Part shown: piece after piece, positions 53,349-63,877 of the stretch
Layout: the number at the start of each line of letters is the position of its first letter
Numbering within the stretch: the stretch's first letter is position 1
Source of the DNA: Burkholderia sp. 9120
GTDB taxonomy: Bacteria; Pseudomonadota; Gammaproteobacteria; Burkholderiales; Burkholderiaceae
Assembly: GCF_000745015.1 (NCBI RefSeq)
Contig: NZ_JQNA01000002.1
Location: 1,178,001-1,242,000, forward strand
Direction: 5' to 3'
Length of the DNA stretch: 64,000 nucleotides
Position numbers and translations under genes: made by a program
The notes under the pieces: generated by a model
What the model saw: only the letters and a program-made list of their open reading frames with translations
Database searches by the model: none
Told to the model about the DNA's origin: nothing

Positions 53349-54194
53349 TCAGCTGAACGCGCGCTTGATTCGCGACTTGAACAATGCGCGCCGCAGACGG
53401 CCGTTCTGCTCCGGTTCCGTCACCGCCAGGCCGCCTTCGACCGCAATGCCGCGCCGCAAAAAATAACGGTCGAACGTGGCCTGCGTCATGCCCCACTTGT
53501 TGAGGAATTGACGACGCCCGTCGTTCTTCACGACCTTGCCGGTGCTCTTCTGCTGGAAGTGATACACGAGACTATCGCCGACGCCCAGAAACACACGGCA
53601 ACCGGCATCCCACAGCTTCATCGAAAAGTCGTTGTCGCTGCTCATGCCCGGGCTCAATTCGCTGCTATAGCCGCCGAGTTTGTACCACCAGTCGCGATGC
53701 ACGAGCGTGGGCGGCCAGGTCGCGCCGCGCCAGTCCGCCCGCACGAGTTTCGGCGTGGCCGCGACCAGTTCGTCCGCGCGGAAATTTTCCACGTCGCGGC
53801 CGAAGTTCTGCACCACCACGCAGGGGTTGCCCGAATCGACCGGCTCGACCATCGTGCCCGACAGCATGAACAGGTTGTCGGCCGGCATCTGCGCGAGCCG
53901 TTTGACGAGCGCGTCGTCCCAGCCGGGGCAGCAATACATGTCGTCGTTCATGTAGACGATGTAGTCGTGCGTGGCGCGCGCCGCCGCGATATTCACCGCG
54001 TGGCAGATGCCGATGTTGCCGGGCGACGCGGTGTGTTCGATGCCCTCGTCGCGCACCCACGCCAGCGTGCCGTCCGACCCGTCGTTGACGTGCACGATGA
54101 TCTGATGCGTGTGCGTCGAATGACGCCGCAGGCTCTCGATCACGAGGCGCAGATAAGGCAGGTTGTTCCAGGTCGGGATGATGATTGAGAACAT
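53349..54194 (-). CDS. Family 2 glycosyltransferase (paralogue 1)
   Basis: A 281-aa GT-A enzyme without membrane helices: MFSIIIPTWNNLPYLRLVIE, VNDGSDGTL, and the metal-site YIVYMNDDMYCCPGWD. WWYKLGGYSSELSPGMSSDN holds the probable acceptor region. It transfers a sugar in the cytoplasm, probably to a surface glycan. It is a tandem paralogue of the gene upstream, with which it shares SSDNDF/SSDDDF and KSTGK/KSTGR blocks. Start at 54194 is fixed by the first beta strand. Confidence 0.88.
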   Translation of the reverse strand: MFSIIIPTWNNLPYLRLVIESLRRHSTHTHQIIVHVNDGSDGTLAWVRDEGIEHTASPGNIGICHAVNIAAARATHDYIVYMNDDMYCCPGWDDALVKRLAQMPADNLFMLSGTMVEPVDSGNPCVVVQNFGRDVENFRADELVAATPKLVRADWRGATWPPTLVHRDWWYKLGGYSSELSPGMSSDNDFSMKLWDAGCRVFLGVGDSLVYHFQQKSTGKVVKNDGRRQFLNKWGMTQATFDRYFLRRGIAVEGGLAVTEPEQNGRLRRALFKSRIKRAFS

Positions 54195-54272
54195 CGAATA
54201 GGTATTCCGTGGTGATGGCCCATGCAAACGGATCGTGCCGCTGGGATGCGGCGCGGATCGGCGGCGCCCGGT

Positions 54273-55193
54273 CTAGTCTTTTGCCGTTTTGTTGAACGGC
54301 GTGTTGAACGTGAGCTTGGCGGGAAGATCCGCTTCCCAGCCTTCCAGATCCTCGAACGGATAACGGCCCAGCGCATACAGCACGCGCTTGAAGCGGCTTT
54401 TGAACGGCGCGCTCGGCACATTGGGCAGCGAACCCGGTGCGGCGCCGGCCGTCTGGCGAATATAGTCGCGCGCGAAATCGCGCTGCGAAATGCCCCACTT
54501 CATCAGGAATTCGCGGCCGCCGCGATTGCGCCGGATACGGCCGGTCGATTTGGTGCCGAAGTGATAGATGCGGCAGGCCCCGACCGAGCGGAACGTGCGG
54601 CAACCGACCAGCCAGAGCTTCATCAGGAAGTCGTCGTCGCTGCTCATGCCGGGTCCGAACTCGATGCTGTAGCCGCCCACCATGTGCCACAACTGACGGC
54701 TGATCAGCATGGGCTGCAACGCGACGCCGTCGCGATCGGCCGACTTCATCGCCGCGGTGTACTTGAGCAGCCCGGCTTCGTCGAAATTGTCGGGTCCGCT
54801 GCCGAAGTTGGCCGCCGTGACGTTCGCATTGCCGGTATCGGTCGGCTCGATCAGCACGGAGGACAGATACGCGGACGCATGTCCCAGCCCGCGCAGACTG
54901 GCCTCGAATGCGAGGTCCCAGCCCGGCGTGACGAACATATCGTCGTTCAGGAACAGAATCCAGTCGCGCGTGGCGAGGCGCGCCACGTCGTTCAACGCCA
55001 GGCAGACGCCGACGTTACCTTTGCTCCACGTGTGGAGAAGGCCTTCCGAGCGCACCCAGTCGAGCGTGCCGTCGCTGCCGTCGTTGACGTGCACGATGAT
55101 CTCGTGATCGAACGCCGAATGACGGCGAACGCTGTCGATACACAGCTTCAGATACGGCAGATTGTTCCAGCTCGGAATCAGGATACTGAACAT
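54273..55193 (-). CDS. Family 2 glycosyltransferase (paralogue 2)
   Basis: A 306-aa GT-A enzyme: MFSILIPSWNNLPYLKLCID, VNDGSDGTLDWVRSEG, LFLNDDMFVTPGWDLAFE and MLISRQLWHMVGGYSIEFGP. It resembles the following gene through most of its length and adds a C-terminal tail (about 35 residues). The pair looks like a tandem duplication that has diverged. A surface-glycan role is inferred from the neighbours. No strong ribosome site at 55193. Confidence 0.88.
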   Translation of the reverse strand: MFSILIPSWNNLPYLKLCIDSVRRHSAFDHEIIVHVNDGSDGTLDWVRSEGLLHTWSKGNVGVCLALNDVARLATRDWILFLNDDMFVTPGWDLAFEASLRGLGHASAYLSSVLIEPTDTGNANVTAANFGSGPDNFDEAGLLKYTAAMKSADRDGVALQPMLISRQLWHMVGGYSIEFGPGMSSDDDFLMKLWLVGCRTFRSVGACRIYHFGTKSTGRIRRNRGGREFLMKWGISQRDFARDYIRQTAGAAPGSLPNVPSAPFKSRFKRVLYALGRYPFEDLEGWEADLPAKLTFNTPFNKTAKD

Positions 55194-55784
55194 GAGGCGA
55201 CGGGAAAGCTCGTTGAATGGGATCGCGCGACACGGAAATGCTGAGTGCCGCGGGAAAGAAACGGGAAGGCGGACGACATGACCACGGCCGCCATCGATAA
55301 CGCGTTGCCCGCGCAATGCTTAAGCGGATCGAGCAAGCCCAGCCGACCGGCTGACGCAAACGCGAGCGGAAATAACGCTGACAACGGGCTTCGTGAGTTG
55401 ACGCTCAGAAACGGAAGATGGGCGGGCGTCGACATGTCTTATGAATTTAGCCGGCCGCCGCGACAGTTGCCGTGCGACCCGGTAGGATGGCCTCGCCATT
55501 GTACCGGGTTAGGGTCCTGATCCTGCAAATCGGCCGGGAGCCCAAAGCCCGCGCGGGTTGCCGATAACGCGGGCATTGCCGCGCCGTGACCACGGCGGCG
55601 CCGGCCTCCGCATCGGCCTCCGCATCGACGCGGCAATGTCCGCGTAAGCTTGCTGGAGCGTGCTGTTACCATACGGCCCACTCGCCTGCCCCTGCAAGCC
55701 GCCGTCATGCCGACATGCCGACACGGCGGGCGCTGTGTCGGCGGCCGGCTTCAGCATTTATTCCGTTTTTTTCAGTTTCGAGCA
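55194..55784. other. Intergenic region between divergent glycan genes
   Basis: No gene is supported; short open frames here lack ribosome sites. Direct repeats of cctccgcatcg near 55605-55628 are the only visible structure. Confidence 0.4.
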
Positions 55785-56966
55785 ATGAACCGATTGATGA
55801 GCGCGCTCTACCGCGGCGCGCCTGCCGCCTTGAAACGCTTCGTGGAGACGGCTGTCGAGCGCTCCACGCGCATCCCTTACGCGGGCGTTGCGCATGAGCC
55901 CGAGGTGTTTCTGCGCAAGACGTCGCGAGCCAAAATCGTCAAGAAGTACCTGCACAAGCACTGGCTGCTCAGATGGCGCGGACAATCCCGCCTCGAACTG
56001 AGCAGCGCCGCCGACGCGAAGCGGTTGCTATGGATCTACACCGGCAAGCGCAATTTCGGCGATGCGACGATGGACATGTCCGGGCGCGCGCTCCTGAAGG
56101 GTCGCGGCTTCGACATCGACCTGTTCACGCTACCGAATCTGCACAAGCTGTTCGAGGAAGACGATGTGTTCCAGCACGTCTACTCCGATTTGCAGCAGCT
56201 TGCCGGCCGTCGATACGACGCGATCGTGATGTCGGAATTCAACCTGCCGTCCATCAAGCTGAAGACGCGCAATTTCGGGCATTTGCCATATGTCTGCCTG
56301 TTCCAGTATTTCTACGGCCCGGACCGCAACCAGACGACGTTCAGTTACGCCGCGGTGAATCACGCGTTTTCGCTGGGCTATGCGCCAACGAGCATCGTCG
56401 CGCTGAGCAAGCCTTATCTGGCTGCGAAGACCGGCACGCGCGAGTCGGTGCGAGCGTTGGTACCGAACGAACCGTTCGTGGCGCTGGCGGTCGGCGGGCT
56501 CGATACGAACCGCACTTATGGGCGTTGGGGCGAATTACTGGATCTGCTCGATCGATCGGACGAGCCGGGCATACCGAGGCACATCGTGCTGCTCGGCTCG
56601 GACAACGGGCTCGCCATGGCGGAAGTGTTGCTGAAGCGGGCGTTTAGCACGCTGAAGATCAGTTCGTGCGTTGCACGATTGACGTTGTTGCAGTCACGCG
56701 AAGCCGCGGCACAGGCAAGCCTTTTTGTCGGCGCGGATGGCGGTTTGATGCACGTGGCGCACTCCACACCGACGCCGAGCGTATCGTTATTTTCCGACCG
56801 CGAGCCACCGTATCTGCGACTGACTGAAGCGTGCCGCTCGATTGGAATTCAGAGTACTGGCGACGTCGACGAGATTGCGCCGACGGCGGTGATGAATGCG
56901 ATTCGGACGCAGTTGGTGGGTTTGTCGAGCGCGGCGGGTCCGGATAAGCCGGGTGTTGCAGCTTAA
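55785..56966 (+). CDS. GT9 (heptosyltransferase-like) glycosyltransferase
   Basis: A 393-aa protein. Its two Rossmann-like halves include RLLWIYTGKRNFGDATMDMS in the first and the late GADGGLMHVAHSTPTPSVSLF, the ADP-heptose transferase motif. Similarity to WaaC/WaaF is partial, so the donor sugar is uncertain. The first about 60 residues form a basic N-terminal region. It should act on the LPS core or another surface glycan. The ATG at 55785 is the first internal Met that fits; there is no strong ribosome site. Confidence 0.75.
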   Translation: MNRLMSALYRGAPAALKRFVETAVERSTRIPYAGVAHEPEVFLRKTSRAKIVKKYLHKHWLLRWRGQSRLELSSAADAKRLLWIYTGKRNFGDATMDMSGRALLKGRGFDIDLFTLPNLHKLFEEDDVFQHVYSDLQQLAGRRYDAIVMSEFNLPSIKLKTRNFGHLPYVCLFQYFYGPDRNQTTFSYAAVNHAFSLGYAPTSIVALSKPYLAAKTGTRESVRALVPNEPFVALAVGGLDTNRTYGRWGELLDLLDRSDEPGIPRHIVLLGSDNGLAMAEVLLKRAFSTLKISSCVARLTLLQSREAAAQASLFVGADGGLMHVAHSTPTPSVSLFSDREPPYLRLTEACRSIGIQSTGDVDEIAPTAVMNAIRTQLVGLSSAAGPDKPGVAA

Positions 56967-57277
56967 AGGAGAAGGTGCGAGTCTCTTTCGCCGCTCAACT
57001 GCCGAGTCCCACTGAACACTGCGGCACGCGAAGCGCTGCCGGAAGAATGACTGCTGTGCCCCTGACGTGGAATGTGCGAGAGCACAGATTCCAGATGCAC
57101 CACTACCGGAACCGTGCGGGGGACCCACTTATAAGCTAGCGGTGTGAGCCGCTTTCTTTTGCTTACTTTGCTTTGCGGCAGGCAAAGAAAAGTGAGTGCC
57201 GCCCCGCACAGGGGCAACGCTAATAGACCACTAACAAAGCAAGGAAAGGCCAACCCACCAAGCCCCGCGCCGCCCCC
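56967..57277. other. Intergenic region carrying a dispersed repeat
   Basis: The gap between the GT9 gene and msbA (convergent) contains no supported gene. A 96-codon frame on the minus strand is only the repeat read through. The repeat itself is listed separately. Confidence 0.5.
57133..57260. repeat. Dispersed intergenic repeat
   Basis: A sequence block containing CTTACTTTGCTTTG (57162-57175), its imperfect complement (57183-57196), then a GCCGCCCCGCACAGGGGC core. I recall near-identical blocks scattered between genes in Paraburkholderia genomes, so this looks like a species-wide repeat rather than local structure. The arms can form a 14-bp hairpin with two mismatches. It may serve as a terminator or repeat element. 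Confidence 0.6.
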
Positions 57278-59071
57278 TCACGCCGCATCCTGCTGAAACT
57301 GAATCCGATGCAAATTCGCATAAAGCCCATCATGCGCCAGCAACTCCCGATGACTCCCCCGCTCGACGATCCTCCCAGCCTCCATCACAAGAATCCGGTC
57401 GGCCCGCTCGATAGTCGACAACCGATGCGCAATAACGAGCGTAGTACGCCCCTTCATCAACGTCTCCAACGCCGCCTGGACATGGCGTTCCGACTCAGAA
57501 TCCAGCGCCGAGGTCGCTTCATCGAGAATAAGAATCGGCGCGTCCTTATAGATAGCCCGCGCGATCGCGAGCCGCTGCCGCTGCCCACCTGAGAGCATCA
57601 GCCCGTTATCCCCAACCAGCGTATCGATACCATTCGGCATAGCCTGAACCGTATCCCACAGGTTAGCCGCACGCAGCGCCGCCCTGACCTTATCCGAATC
57701 GGCCACTTGCCCATAAGCAACGTTATTGGCAACCGTATCGTTAAACAGCACGACATCCTGACTCACCATAGCAATCTGCCCACGCAGCGCATGCAGGTCA
57801 TACTCAGGCAACGCAACACCATCGACCAGAATCTCCCCGCCGGTCGGATCAAAAAACCGCGGCAGCAAATTCACCAACGTCGTCTTGCCACTCCCCGACG
57901 GTCCCACGAGCGCAACCATTTCCCCTGGCGCCACCTTGAACGACACCTTATCCAGCGTGTGCCGATTATTCGTAGCGCTAGCGCCATAACTGAACGACGC
58001 ATCGCGGAACTCCACTTCACCGCGCGCGCGCTCGAGCGGCTTGCCGCCGCCTTCCGGCTCGGACGGCTCGTCGATCAAGCCGAAGATCAGTTCACATGCC
58101 GTCATACCGCGTTGCAGCGGCTGATTCACGTCCATCAGGTGCTTGAGCGGTGAAATGATCAACAGCATCGCTGTCACGAACGCGACGAACCCGCCGACCG
58201 TGGTCTGATCCGACGACGACTGCATCACCGCAATCGTGATCACCACCGCCAGCGCGATCGACGCGAGAAACTGCGTGAGCGGCTGCGCGAGACCGCCGGA
58301 GACGGTCATACGCATTGCGTAACCGCGCAGGCGCTGGCTCATCGACGTAAAACGGTCGATCTCGTACTGCTCGCCGTTGTGCACCTTGACGACCTTGTAG
58401 CCGCCCACCGTCTCTTCGACGATGTACGACAGTTCGTTCGTCAACAACTGATGTTCACGGTTCAGGCGCCGCAAGCGACGGTTGATCTTGCCGACCAGCC
58501 AGCCGATTGCCGGCAACAGCACCGCGACGATCAGCGTCAGACGCCAGTTCAGATAGAACAGATAGCCGAGCAGGAACACCACGGTCAGCGAATCGCGCAC
58601 CAGCGTGACCATCACGCTCAACAGCACGTTGAGAATCTGGTTCACCTCGAAGACGATCGCGTTGATCACCGTACTCGCGGTTTCGCGCTGGAAAAACGCG
58701 ACGCTCGTGTGAATCATGCGGTTGAACATCTTCAGGCGCAGTTCGAGCAGGATACTGTTCGACACATACGCGAGCAGGTAACCGGATGCGTATTGCGACA
58801 GACTCCGAATCAGCGCGAGACCGATCACCGCGGACGGCACGAACCACTTGGTCTTGTCGTTGGCGTGCGCACCGAAACCCTTGTCCAGCAACGGCTTGAG
58901 CAGGGCCGGGATCGCCGCGTCGGTCGCGGAACTGATGGCCATCGCGACGATCGCACCGATGAGGACCCAGACCATCGGCTTGATGTACGGCCACAGGCGT
59001 CGAAAAATGACGGATGGCGACGACGCCTCGCCTGTGCCGATGGGTTTGCTTAACGTTGGCTTCGCGCTCAA
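57278..59071 (-). CDS. msbA: MsbA, lipid A export ABC transporter
   Basis: A 597-aa half-transporter with six membrane helices (from [20 protein letters not shown]) and an ATPase: Walker [29 protein letters not shown] signature, Walker [13 protein letters not shown]. It flips core-lipid A across the inner membrane. The start is a TTG at 59071, with GAGGA 5 bases before it and [10 protein letters not shown] as the opening; no earlier ATG is in frame. It is flanked by glycan genes, in keeping with an LPS function. Confidence 0.95.
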   Translation of the reverse strand: MSAKPTLSKPIGTGEASSPSVIFRRLWPYIKPMVWVLIGAIVAMAISSATDAAIPALLKPLLDKGFGAHANDKTKWFVPSAVIGLALIRSLSQYASGYLLAYVSNSILLELRLKMFNRMIHTSVAFFQRETASTVINAIVFEVNQILNVLLSVMVTLVRDSLTVVFLLGYLFYLNWRLTLIVAVLLPAIGWLVGKINRRLRRLNREHQLLTNELSYIVEETVGGYKVVKVHNGEQYEIDRFTSMSQRLRGYAMRMTVSGGLAQPLTQFLASIALAVVITIAVMQSSSDQTTVGGFVAFVTAMLLIISPLKHLMDVNQPLQRGMTACELIFGLIDEPSEPEGGGKPLERARGEVEFRDASFSYGASATNNRHTLDKVSFKVAPGEMVALVGPSGSGKTTLVNLLPRFFDPTGGEILVDGVALPEYDLHALRGQIAMVSQDVVLFNDTVANNVAYGQVADSDKVRAALRAANLWDTVQAMPNGIDTLVGDNGLMLSGGQRQRLAIARAIYKDAPILILDEATSALDSESERHVQAALETLMKGRTTLVIAHRLSTIERADRILVMEAGRIVERGSHRELLAHDGLYANLHRIQFQQDAA

Positions 59072-59318
59072 GGAATCCTCTGGGAATGCGGGACGGCTGC
59101 CGCGCGGCGGACGGAATGCCCGCCGCGAGGAAATTCAAAGAAGAGCATTGTAAACGGTTGCGGGCGACGGCTGGGAGCTGGCTGAATGGGCTGTGTATAC
59201 TGCTGCAACTCGCTGCGAACACCTCGCTGGCGGGTCGCCCCGAGTTGCCGGCGCGACCCGCTCGCGAATGTCGCTCGTGCGGCTCGTTCCATCACTTTGC
59301 CCTCCACCCGATTCAGGC

Positions 59319-60080
59319 ATGCAAGAAACCACCCTCGGCGTCGCCATCATCACCAAAAACGCGGCGGCGCGGCTGGCCGAATGCCTGCAAGCTGTGTCGT
59401 TCGCCGACCAGATCGTCGTGATCGACGGCGGTAGCACCGACGGCACCGCGGATATCGCCCGCGCTCACGGCGCCCGGGTGATCGAAGAGACCGACTGGCC
59501 AGGTTTCGGCCCGCAGAAAAACCGCGCGGTAAAGGCGCTCTCCACCAACTGGATTCTTTCTCTCGACGCCGACGAAATCGTCTCGCCGGAACTGGCCGCT
59601 TCGATCCGCGCGGCACTCATCTCTCCCACCGCCGACGTCTACGCGGTGGACCGCCTGTCGAGTTTCTGCGGCCACTGGATTCATCACAGCGGCTGGTATC
59701 CGGACTGGATTCCGCGTCTGTTCAAACGCGGCGCGGCGCGTTTCTCCGACGACCTCGTCCACGAGCGTCTGGTGTTCGACACGCCCGCGCAACGGCTCAC
59801 CGGCAAGCTGATGCACTACTCGTACGAGGACTTCGAAGGCGTGCTGCGCAAGCTCGACACGTATTCAACCGCCGGCGCGGCGCAACGTCATGCGGCGGGC
59901 AAGCGCGGCAGTTTCGGCAAGGCGCTCGGGCGCGGCGCCTGGGCGTTCGTGCGAACCTACGTGCTACGGCGCGGCTTTCTGGATGGCAAGGCCGGCTTCA
60001 TGATCGCGGTGTTTAACGCTGAGACGGTGTACTACCGGTTTTTGAAGCTGGCGCGGTTGGGCGATGAGGCGCGGCGCTGA
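59319..60080 (+). CDS. WaaE-like glycosyltransferase family 2
   Basis: A 253-aa GT-A enzyme: LGVAIITKNAAARLAECLQA, IVVIDGGSTDGTADIARAHG and the metal-site WILSLDADEIVSPELAA, then DWPGFGPQKNRAVKAL and VHERLVFD. This is the WaaE/KdtX group, which adds glucose to the LPS inner core. It is divergent from msbA, fitting an LPS gene cluster. The start at 59319 is chosen at the family N-terminus; the upstream frame is not conserved. The acceptor is inferred. Confidence 0.85.
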   Translation: MQETTLGVAIITKNAAARLAECLQAVSFADQIVVIDGGSTDGTADIARAHGARVIEETDWPGFGPQKNRAVKALSTNWILSLDADEIVSPELAASIRAALISPTADVYAVDRLSSFCGHWIHHSGWYPDWIPRLFKRGAARFSDDLVHERLVFDTPAQRLTGKLMHYSYEDFEGVLRKLDTYSTAGAAQRHAAGKRGSFGKALGRGAWAFVRTYVLRRGFLDGKAGFMIAVFNAETVYYRFLKLARLGDEARR

Positions 60081-60261
60081 GGGCGAGACGGGACGCGGCG
60101 TGGGCCGTGAGAGGTGTTGCTGTGCCGCTTGAGTGTGTTTTGCTGCGCCGCCTGGTTGTCGAGGCTTGTCCGTGTCCGGGCAGCTGCTGCCGCATCGCCG
60201 CGACCGTACGAAGCCCTGAGCGGCAGCCCTATAAGCCGTAGCCCAACCCTCTGCTCGTTTT

Positions 60262-60282
60262 GCCCGCGCCACTGGCGCGGGC
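60262..60282 (-). terminator. Hairpin after dnaE
   Basis: GCCCGCGCC-AGT-GGCGCGGGC on the minus strand, 10 bases past the dnaE stop. There is no T tract, so it may act only with Rho or as a 3' stabiliser. Confidence 0.5.
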
Positions 60283-60292
60283 AACCCAACCA

Positions 60293-63200
60293 TCAATAGA
60301 CGATTTCGATCGAACTGCCGGCAAATTCGCCGCGCAACGCCGCGAGGAGTTCGTCGGTCGGCTTCACGCGCCACGCGTCGCCCAGACGCATTTCACCCTG
60401 CGCGGTTTCGCTGCGATACACCACCTGCACAGCCAGCCCGTTCGGGATCTGCACCGCCTGACGCTGACGGCCATTGTCGCCGCCATAGCCGCCGCCTCCG
60501 CCGCCGTTACGCCCGCCACCATTGCCACCGCGCGCCGACGCAACCGGCGCCGGAGCCGCCGCCGGTTCGTCCTTACCCGCGCTATGCGCTTCGAGCACGC
60601 GCCGCAACGCGAGTGCGTCTGCGTTGCCGTTCATCTCCACCTTCACGGCCTCCGCATAACGGCAGCGCGCGCGTCCGAGATCCATGACCGTCTCGACGGT
60701 AAAGCGGATGCCGCCGGTGAACGCGTCGTTACGCGCCTGACCCTGCACGACCAGCAGTTCGTCTTCCTTGAACAGTTGCTTGTGGGCTTCGAACGTCTCG
60801 TTGAACACCGTCACTTCGCACTGGCCCGTGCCGTCGTCGAGCAGCGCGATCAGCATCTTGCCGCGCTGGGTCATCTGCGTGCGCAGCGACGCGATCACGC
60901 CCGCGACCAGCTTGTCGCGCCCTTCCTTCAATTCGCCGATCTTCTGCCGCACGAAACGGCGCACTTCGCTCTTGTACGCGTCGAACAGATGGCCCGACAG
61001 GTAAAAGCCGAGCGCGGCCTTTTCTTCCTGAAGCTTCTTCTTTTCCGCCCACTCCGGCTCGTCGACCAGTTCGTGACCTTGCGACGGCGCGTCGCCCATG
61101 TCGAACAGGCCCGCCTGCAGCGCATTGGCGCTCGCCTGTTCGGCGGCCTCCATGGCGAGCGAGACGGAGGCAATCAACTGCGCGCGATTGGCATGCAGCG
61201 AGTCGAACGCGCCGGCACGGATCAACGCCTCGACCGTGCGACGATTGACGATACGGCGGTCGACGCGATTGCAGAAATCGAAAATGTCGATGAACGGACC
61301 GTCTTCCCGCGCACGCAGGATTTCTTCGATCGCGTTCTGGCCGCTGCCCTTGATCGCGCCGAGACCGTAGCGGATCGTTTTCGAGCGCTTGCCGTCCGGC
61401 TCGGCGACCGGTTCGAAGCGGTACGCCGACAGATTGACGTCCGGCGGCAGCACCGCCATCTTGTTCGTCAGGCAATCTTCGAACAGGATCTTGACCTTGT
61501 CCGTGTCGTCCATGGCGAGCGACATATTCGCCGCCATGAATTCCGCCGGATGGTGCGCCTTCAGCCACGCGGTGTGATACGCGAGCAGCGCGTACGCGGC
61601 CGCGTGCGACTTGTTGAAGCCGTAGCCCGCGAACTTCTCCATCAAGTCGAAGATTTCGTCGGCCTTTTCGCCGGTCAGCCCGTTCTTCGCGGCGCCCTGG
61701 CGGAACAACTCGCGATGCTCGGCCATTTCCTCGGCCTTCTTCTTACCCATCGCGCGACGCAGCAAGTCGGCGCCGCCCAGCGAGTAGCCGCCGATGATCT
61801 GCGCCATCTGCATCACCTGCTCCTGGTAGACCATGATGCCGTAGGTCTCTTTCAGAACAGATTCGACGCGCGGATCCGGATACTCGACGACTTCGCGGCC
61901 GTGCTTACGCGCGCAGAAGCTCGGGATCAGGTCCATTGGGCCCGGACGGTACAACGCGACCAGCGCGATGATGTCCTCGAAGCGGTCAGGCTGCGCGTCT
62001 TTCAGCATGCCTTGCATGCCGCGGCTTTCCAGCTGGAACACCGCGACCGTATTCGCTTTCTTCAGGATCGAGAACGACGGCGCGTCGTCCAGCGGCACCT
62101 GCGCGAGCGACCAGTCCTGCTTCGACGGATCGAGACGGCGGATATAGCGCTCGGCCCAGTCGAGAATCGTCAGCGTGGTCAGACCCAAAAAGTCGAACTT
62201 CACGAGGCCGACGGCTTCGACGTCGTCTTTGTCGTACTGGCTCACGACGCCGCTTTCGTCGCCCTGCGTGTACAGCGGACAGAAATCGGTCAGCTTGCCG
62301 GGGGCGATCAGCACGCCGCCCGCGTGCATACCGACGTTACGCGTGAGGCCTTCCACGCGCTGCGCGAGTTCGAGCAACTGATGCACTTCGTCTTCGTTGT
62401 CGAAGCGCTCCTGCAACAGCGGCTCTTCCTTCATCGCGTCGGCAATCGTGACGTGCTTGCCCGGCTTGAACGGAATCAGTTTGGCGATGCCGTCCGTGAA
62501 CATGTAGCCGAGATCGAGCACCCGCCCGATGTCGCGCACCGCCGCCTTCGCCGCCATCGTGCCGAACGTGGCGATTTGCGACACCGCGTCCGCACCGTAC
62601 TTTTCCTTCACGTACTGGATCACGCGATCGCGGCCGTGCTGACAGAAGTCGATGTCGAAGTCGGGCATGGAGACCCGTTCCGGATTCAGGAAACGTTCGA
62701 ACAGCAGGTTGTAGCGCAGCGGATCGAGGTCGGTCACGCCGAGCGCGTAAGCGACCAGCGAACCCGCGCCCGAACCCCGGCCGGGGCCAACCGGCACGCC
62801 GTTGTTCTTCGCCCAGTTGATAAAGTCCGCCACGATCAGGAAGTAGCCCGGAAAGCCCATCTTGATGATCGTGCCGCACTCGAATTCGAGGCGCGCGTAA
62901 TACGTTGCGCGTTGCGCTTCGCGTTCGGCCTCGTCCGGGTACAACTGTTCGAGACGCTTCTCGAGCCCCTCTTTCGACAACTGCACCAGGTAGTCGTCAA
63001 GCGACATGCCGTCTGGCGTGGGGAACAGCGGCAGCTTCGGCTTGCCGAGTTCGAGTGTGAGATTGCAACGCTTGGCGATTTCGACCGTATTGGCGAGCGC
63101 CGACGGAATGTCCGCGAACAGTGCGGCCATTTCTTCCTGCGTGCGGAAAAACTGCTCGGACGTGAAGCGCTTCGAGCGGCGCGGATTCGCGAGAATGTCG

Positions 63201-63877
63201 CCTTCGGAAATACACACGCGCGCTTCGTGCGCGGTGAAATCGTCTTGCGTCATGAACTGCATGGGATGCGTGGCGACCACCGGCAACTTCAGCGCCGCGG
63301 CAAGCGCGACCGACTGCTGCACGTACTGCTCGCCGCCCGGCTGACCGCTCCGTTGCAACTCGATATAGAAGCCGCCCGGAAAGACCTTCGCCCAATGCAA
63401 TGCGTTGCGTTTGGCCGCTTCTTCGTTACCCGCCGCGAGCGCGAGGCCAATGTCGCCGTGCTGCGCACCGGACAACGCGAGCAAGCCTTCGCCCAGGCCG
63501 GATTCGAGCCAGCCAGCCTCGACTTCCGCGCGACCGCGATACTGATTGGTGAGCGACGCCTTGCTGAGCAACTCGCACAGATTCAGATAGCCGCGCCGGT
63601 CTTTGACCAGCAGCAGCAAACGGGAAGGCTTGTCGCGGTCGTCGGGATTGGTGATCCAGACGTCGCAGCCGGCAATGGGTTTGACCCCTTTGCCACGGGC
63701 TTCCTTGTAGAAACGGACGAGGCCGAACGCGTTACCGAGATCGGTGAGGGCGAGCGCGCCCTGACCGTCTTTGGCAGCGGCCTTGACGACGTCGTCAAGA
63801 CGCACGATGCCGTCGGCAATCGAGAATTCGGAGTGAACGCGGAGATGAACGAAGCGGGGATCTGACATGGGCGACAT
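60293..63877 (-). CDS. dnaE: DNA polymerase III alpha subunit
   Basis: A 1194-aa C-family polymerase. The PHP domain starts FVHLRVHSEFSIADGIVRLD; the palm has SMPDFDIDFCQHGRDR with the catalytic aspartates and GPGRGSGAGSLVAYALG before it; the fingers include FNKSHAAAYALLAYHTAW; an OB domain follows (VAGVIASLRTQMTQRGKML), then a Gly-rich linker (near residues 1120-1140). It is the replicative polymerase. An ATG at 63877 has GGAG at five bases and is preferred; an ATG three codons on (63868) is also possible. Confidence 0.97.
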   Translation of the reverse strand: MSPMSDPRFVHLRVHSEFSIADGIVRLDDVVKAAAKDGQGALALTDLGNAFGLVRFYKEARGKGVKPIAGCDVWITNPDDRDKPSRLLLLVKDRRGYLNLCELLSKASLTNQYRGRAEVEAGWLESGLGEGLLALSGAQHGDIGLALAAGNEEAAKRNALHWAKVFPGGFYIELQRSGQPGGEQYVQQSVALAAALKLPVVATHPMQFMTQDDFTAHEARVCISEGDILANPRRSKRFTSEQFFRTQEEMAALFADIPSALANTVEIAKRCNLTLELGKPKLPLFPTPDGMSLDDYLVQLSKEGLEKRLEQLYPDEAEREAQRATYYARLEFECGTIIKMGFPGYFLIVADFINWAKNNGVPVGPGRGSGAGSLVAYALGVTDLDPLRYNLLFERFLNPERVSMPDFDIDFCQHGRDRVIQYVKEKYGADAVSQIATFGTMAAKAAVRDIGRVLDLGYMFTDGIAKLIPFKPGKHVTIADAMKEEPLLQERFDNEDEVHQLLELAQRVEGLTRNVGMHAGGVLIAPGKLTDFCPLYTQGDESGVVSQYDKDDVEAVGLVKFDFLGLTTLTILDWAERYIRRLDPSKQDWSLAQVPLDDAPSFSILKKANTVAVFQLESRGMQGMLKDAQPDRFEDIIALVALYRPGPMDLIPSFCARKHGREVVEYPDPRVESVLKETYGIMVYQEQVMQMAQIIGGYSLGGADLLRRAMGKKKAEEMAEHRELFRQGAAKNGLTGEKADEIFDLMEKFAGYGFNKSHAAAYALLAYHTAWLKAHHPAEFMAANMSLAMDDTDKVKILFEDCLTNKMAVLPPDVNLSAYRFEPVAEPDGKRSKTIRYGLGAIKGSGQNAIEEILRAREDGPFIDIFDFCNRVDRRIVNRRTVEALIRAGAFDSLHANRAQLIASVSLAMEAAEQASANALQAGLFDMGDAPSQGHELVDEPEWAEKKKLQEEKAALGFYLSGHLFDAYKSEVRRFVRQKIGELKEGRDKLVAGVIASLRTQMTQRGKMLIALLDDGTGQCEVTVFNETFEAHKQLFKEDELLVVQGQARNDAFTGGIRFTVETVMDLGRARCRYAEAVKVEMNGNADALALRRVLEAHSAGKDEPAAAPAPVASARGGNGGGRNGGGGGGYGGDNGRQRQAVQIPNGLAVQVVYRSETAQGEMRLGDAWRVKPTDELLAALRGEFAGSSIEIVY

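Noticed and set aside
56963..57253. 96-codon minus-strand frame between the GT9-like gene and msbA
   Set aside because: It is a read-through of the dispersed repeat block and is often annotated spuriously.
60260..63865. A 1201-codon open frame opposite dnaE
   Set aside because: It is the reverse strand of a well-supported dnaE gene; the translation is rich in Arg/His/Gln/Val, lacks domains, and arises from high-GC codon bias.
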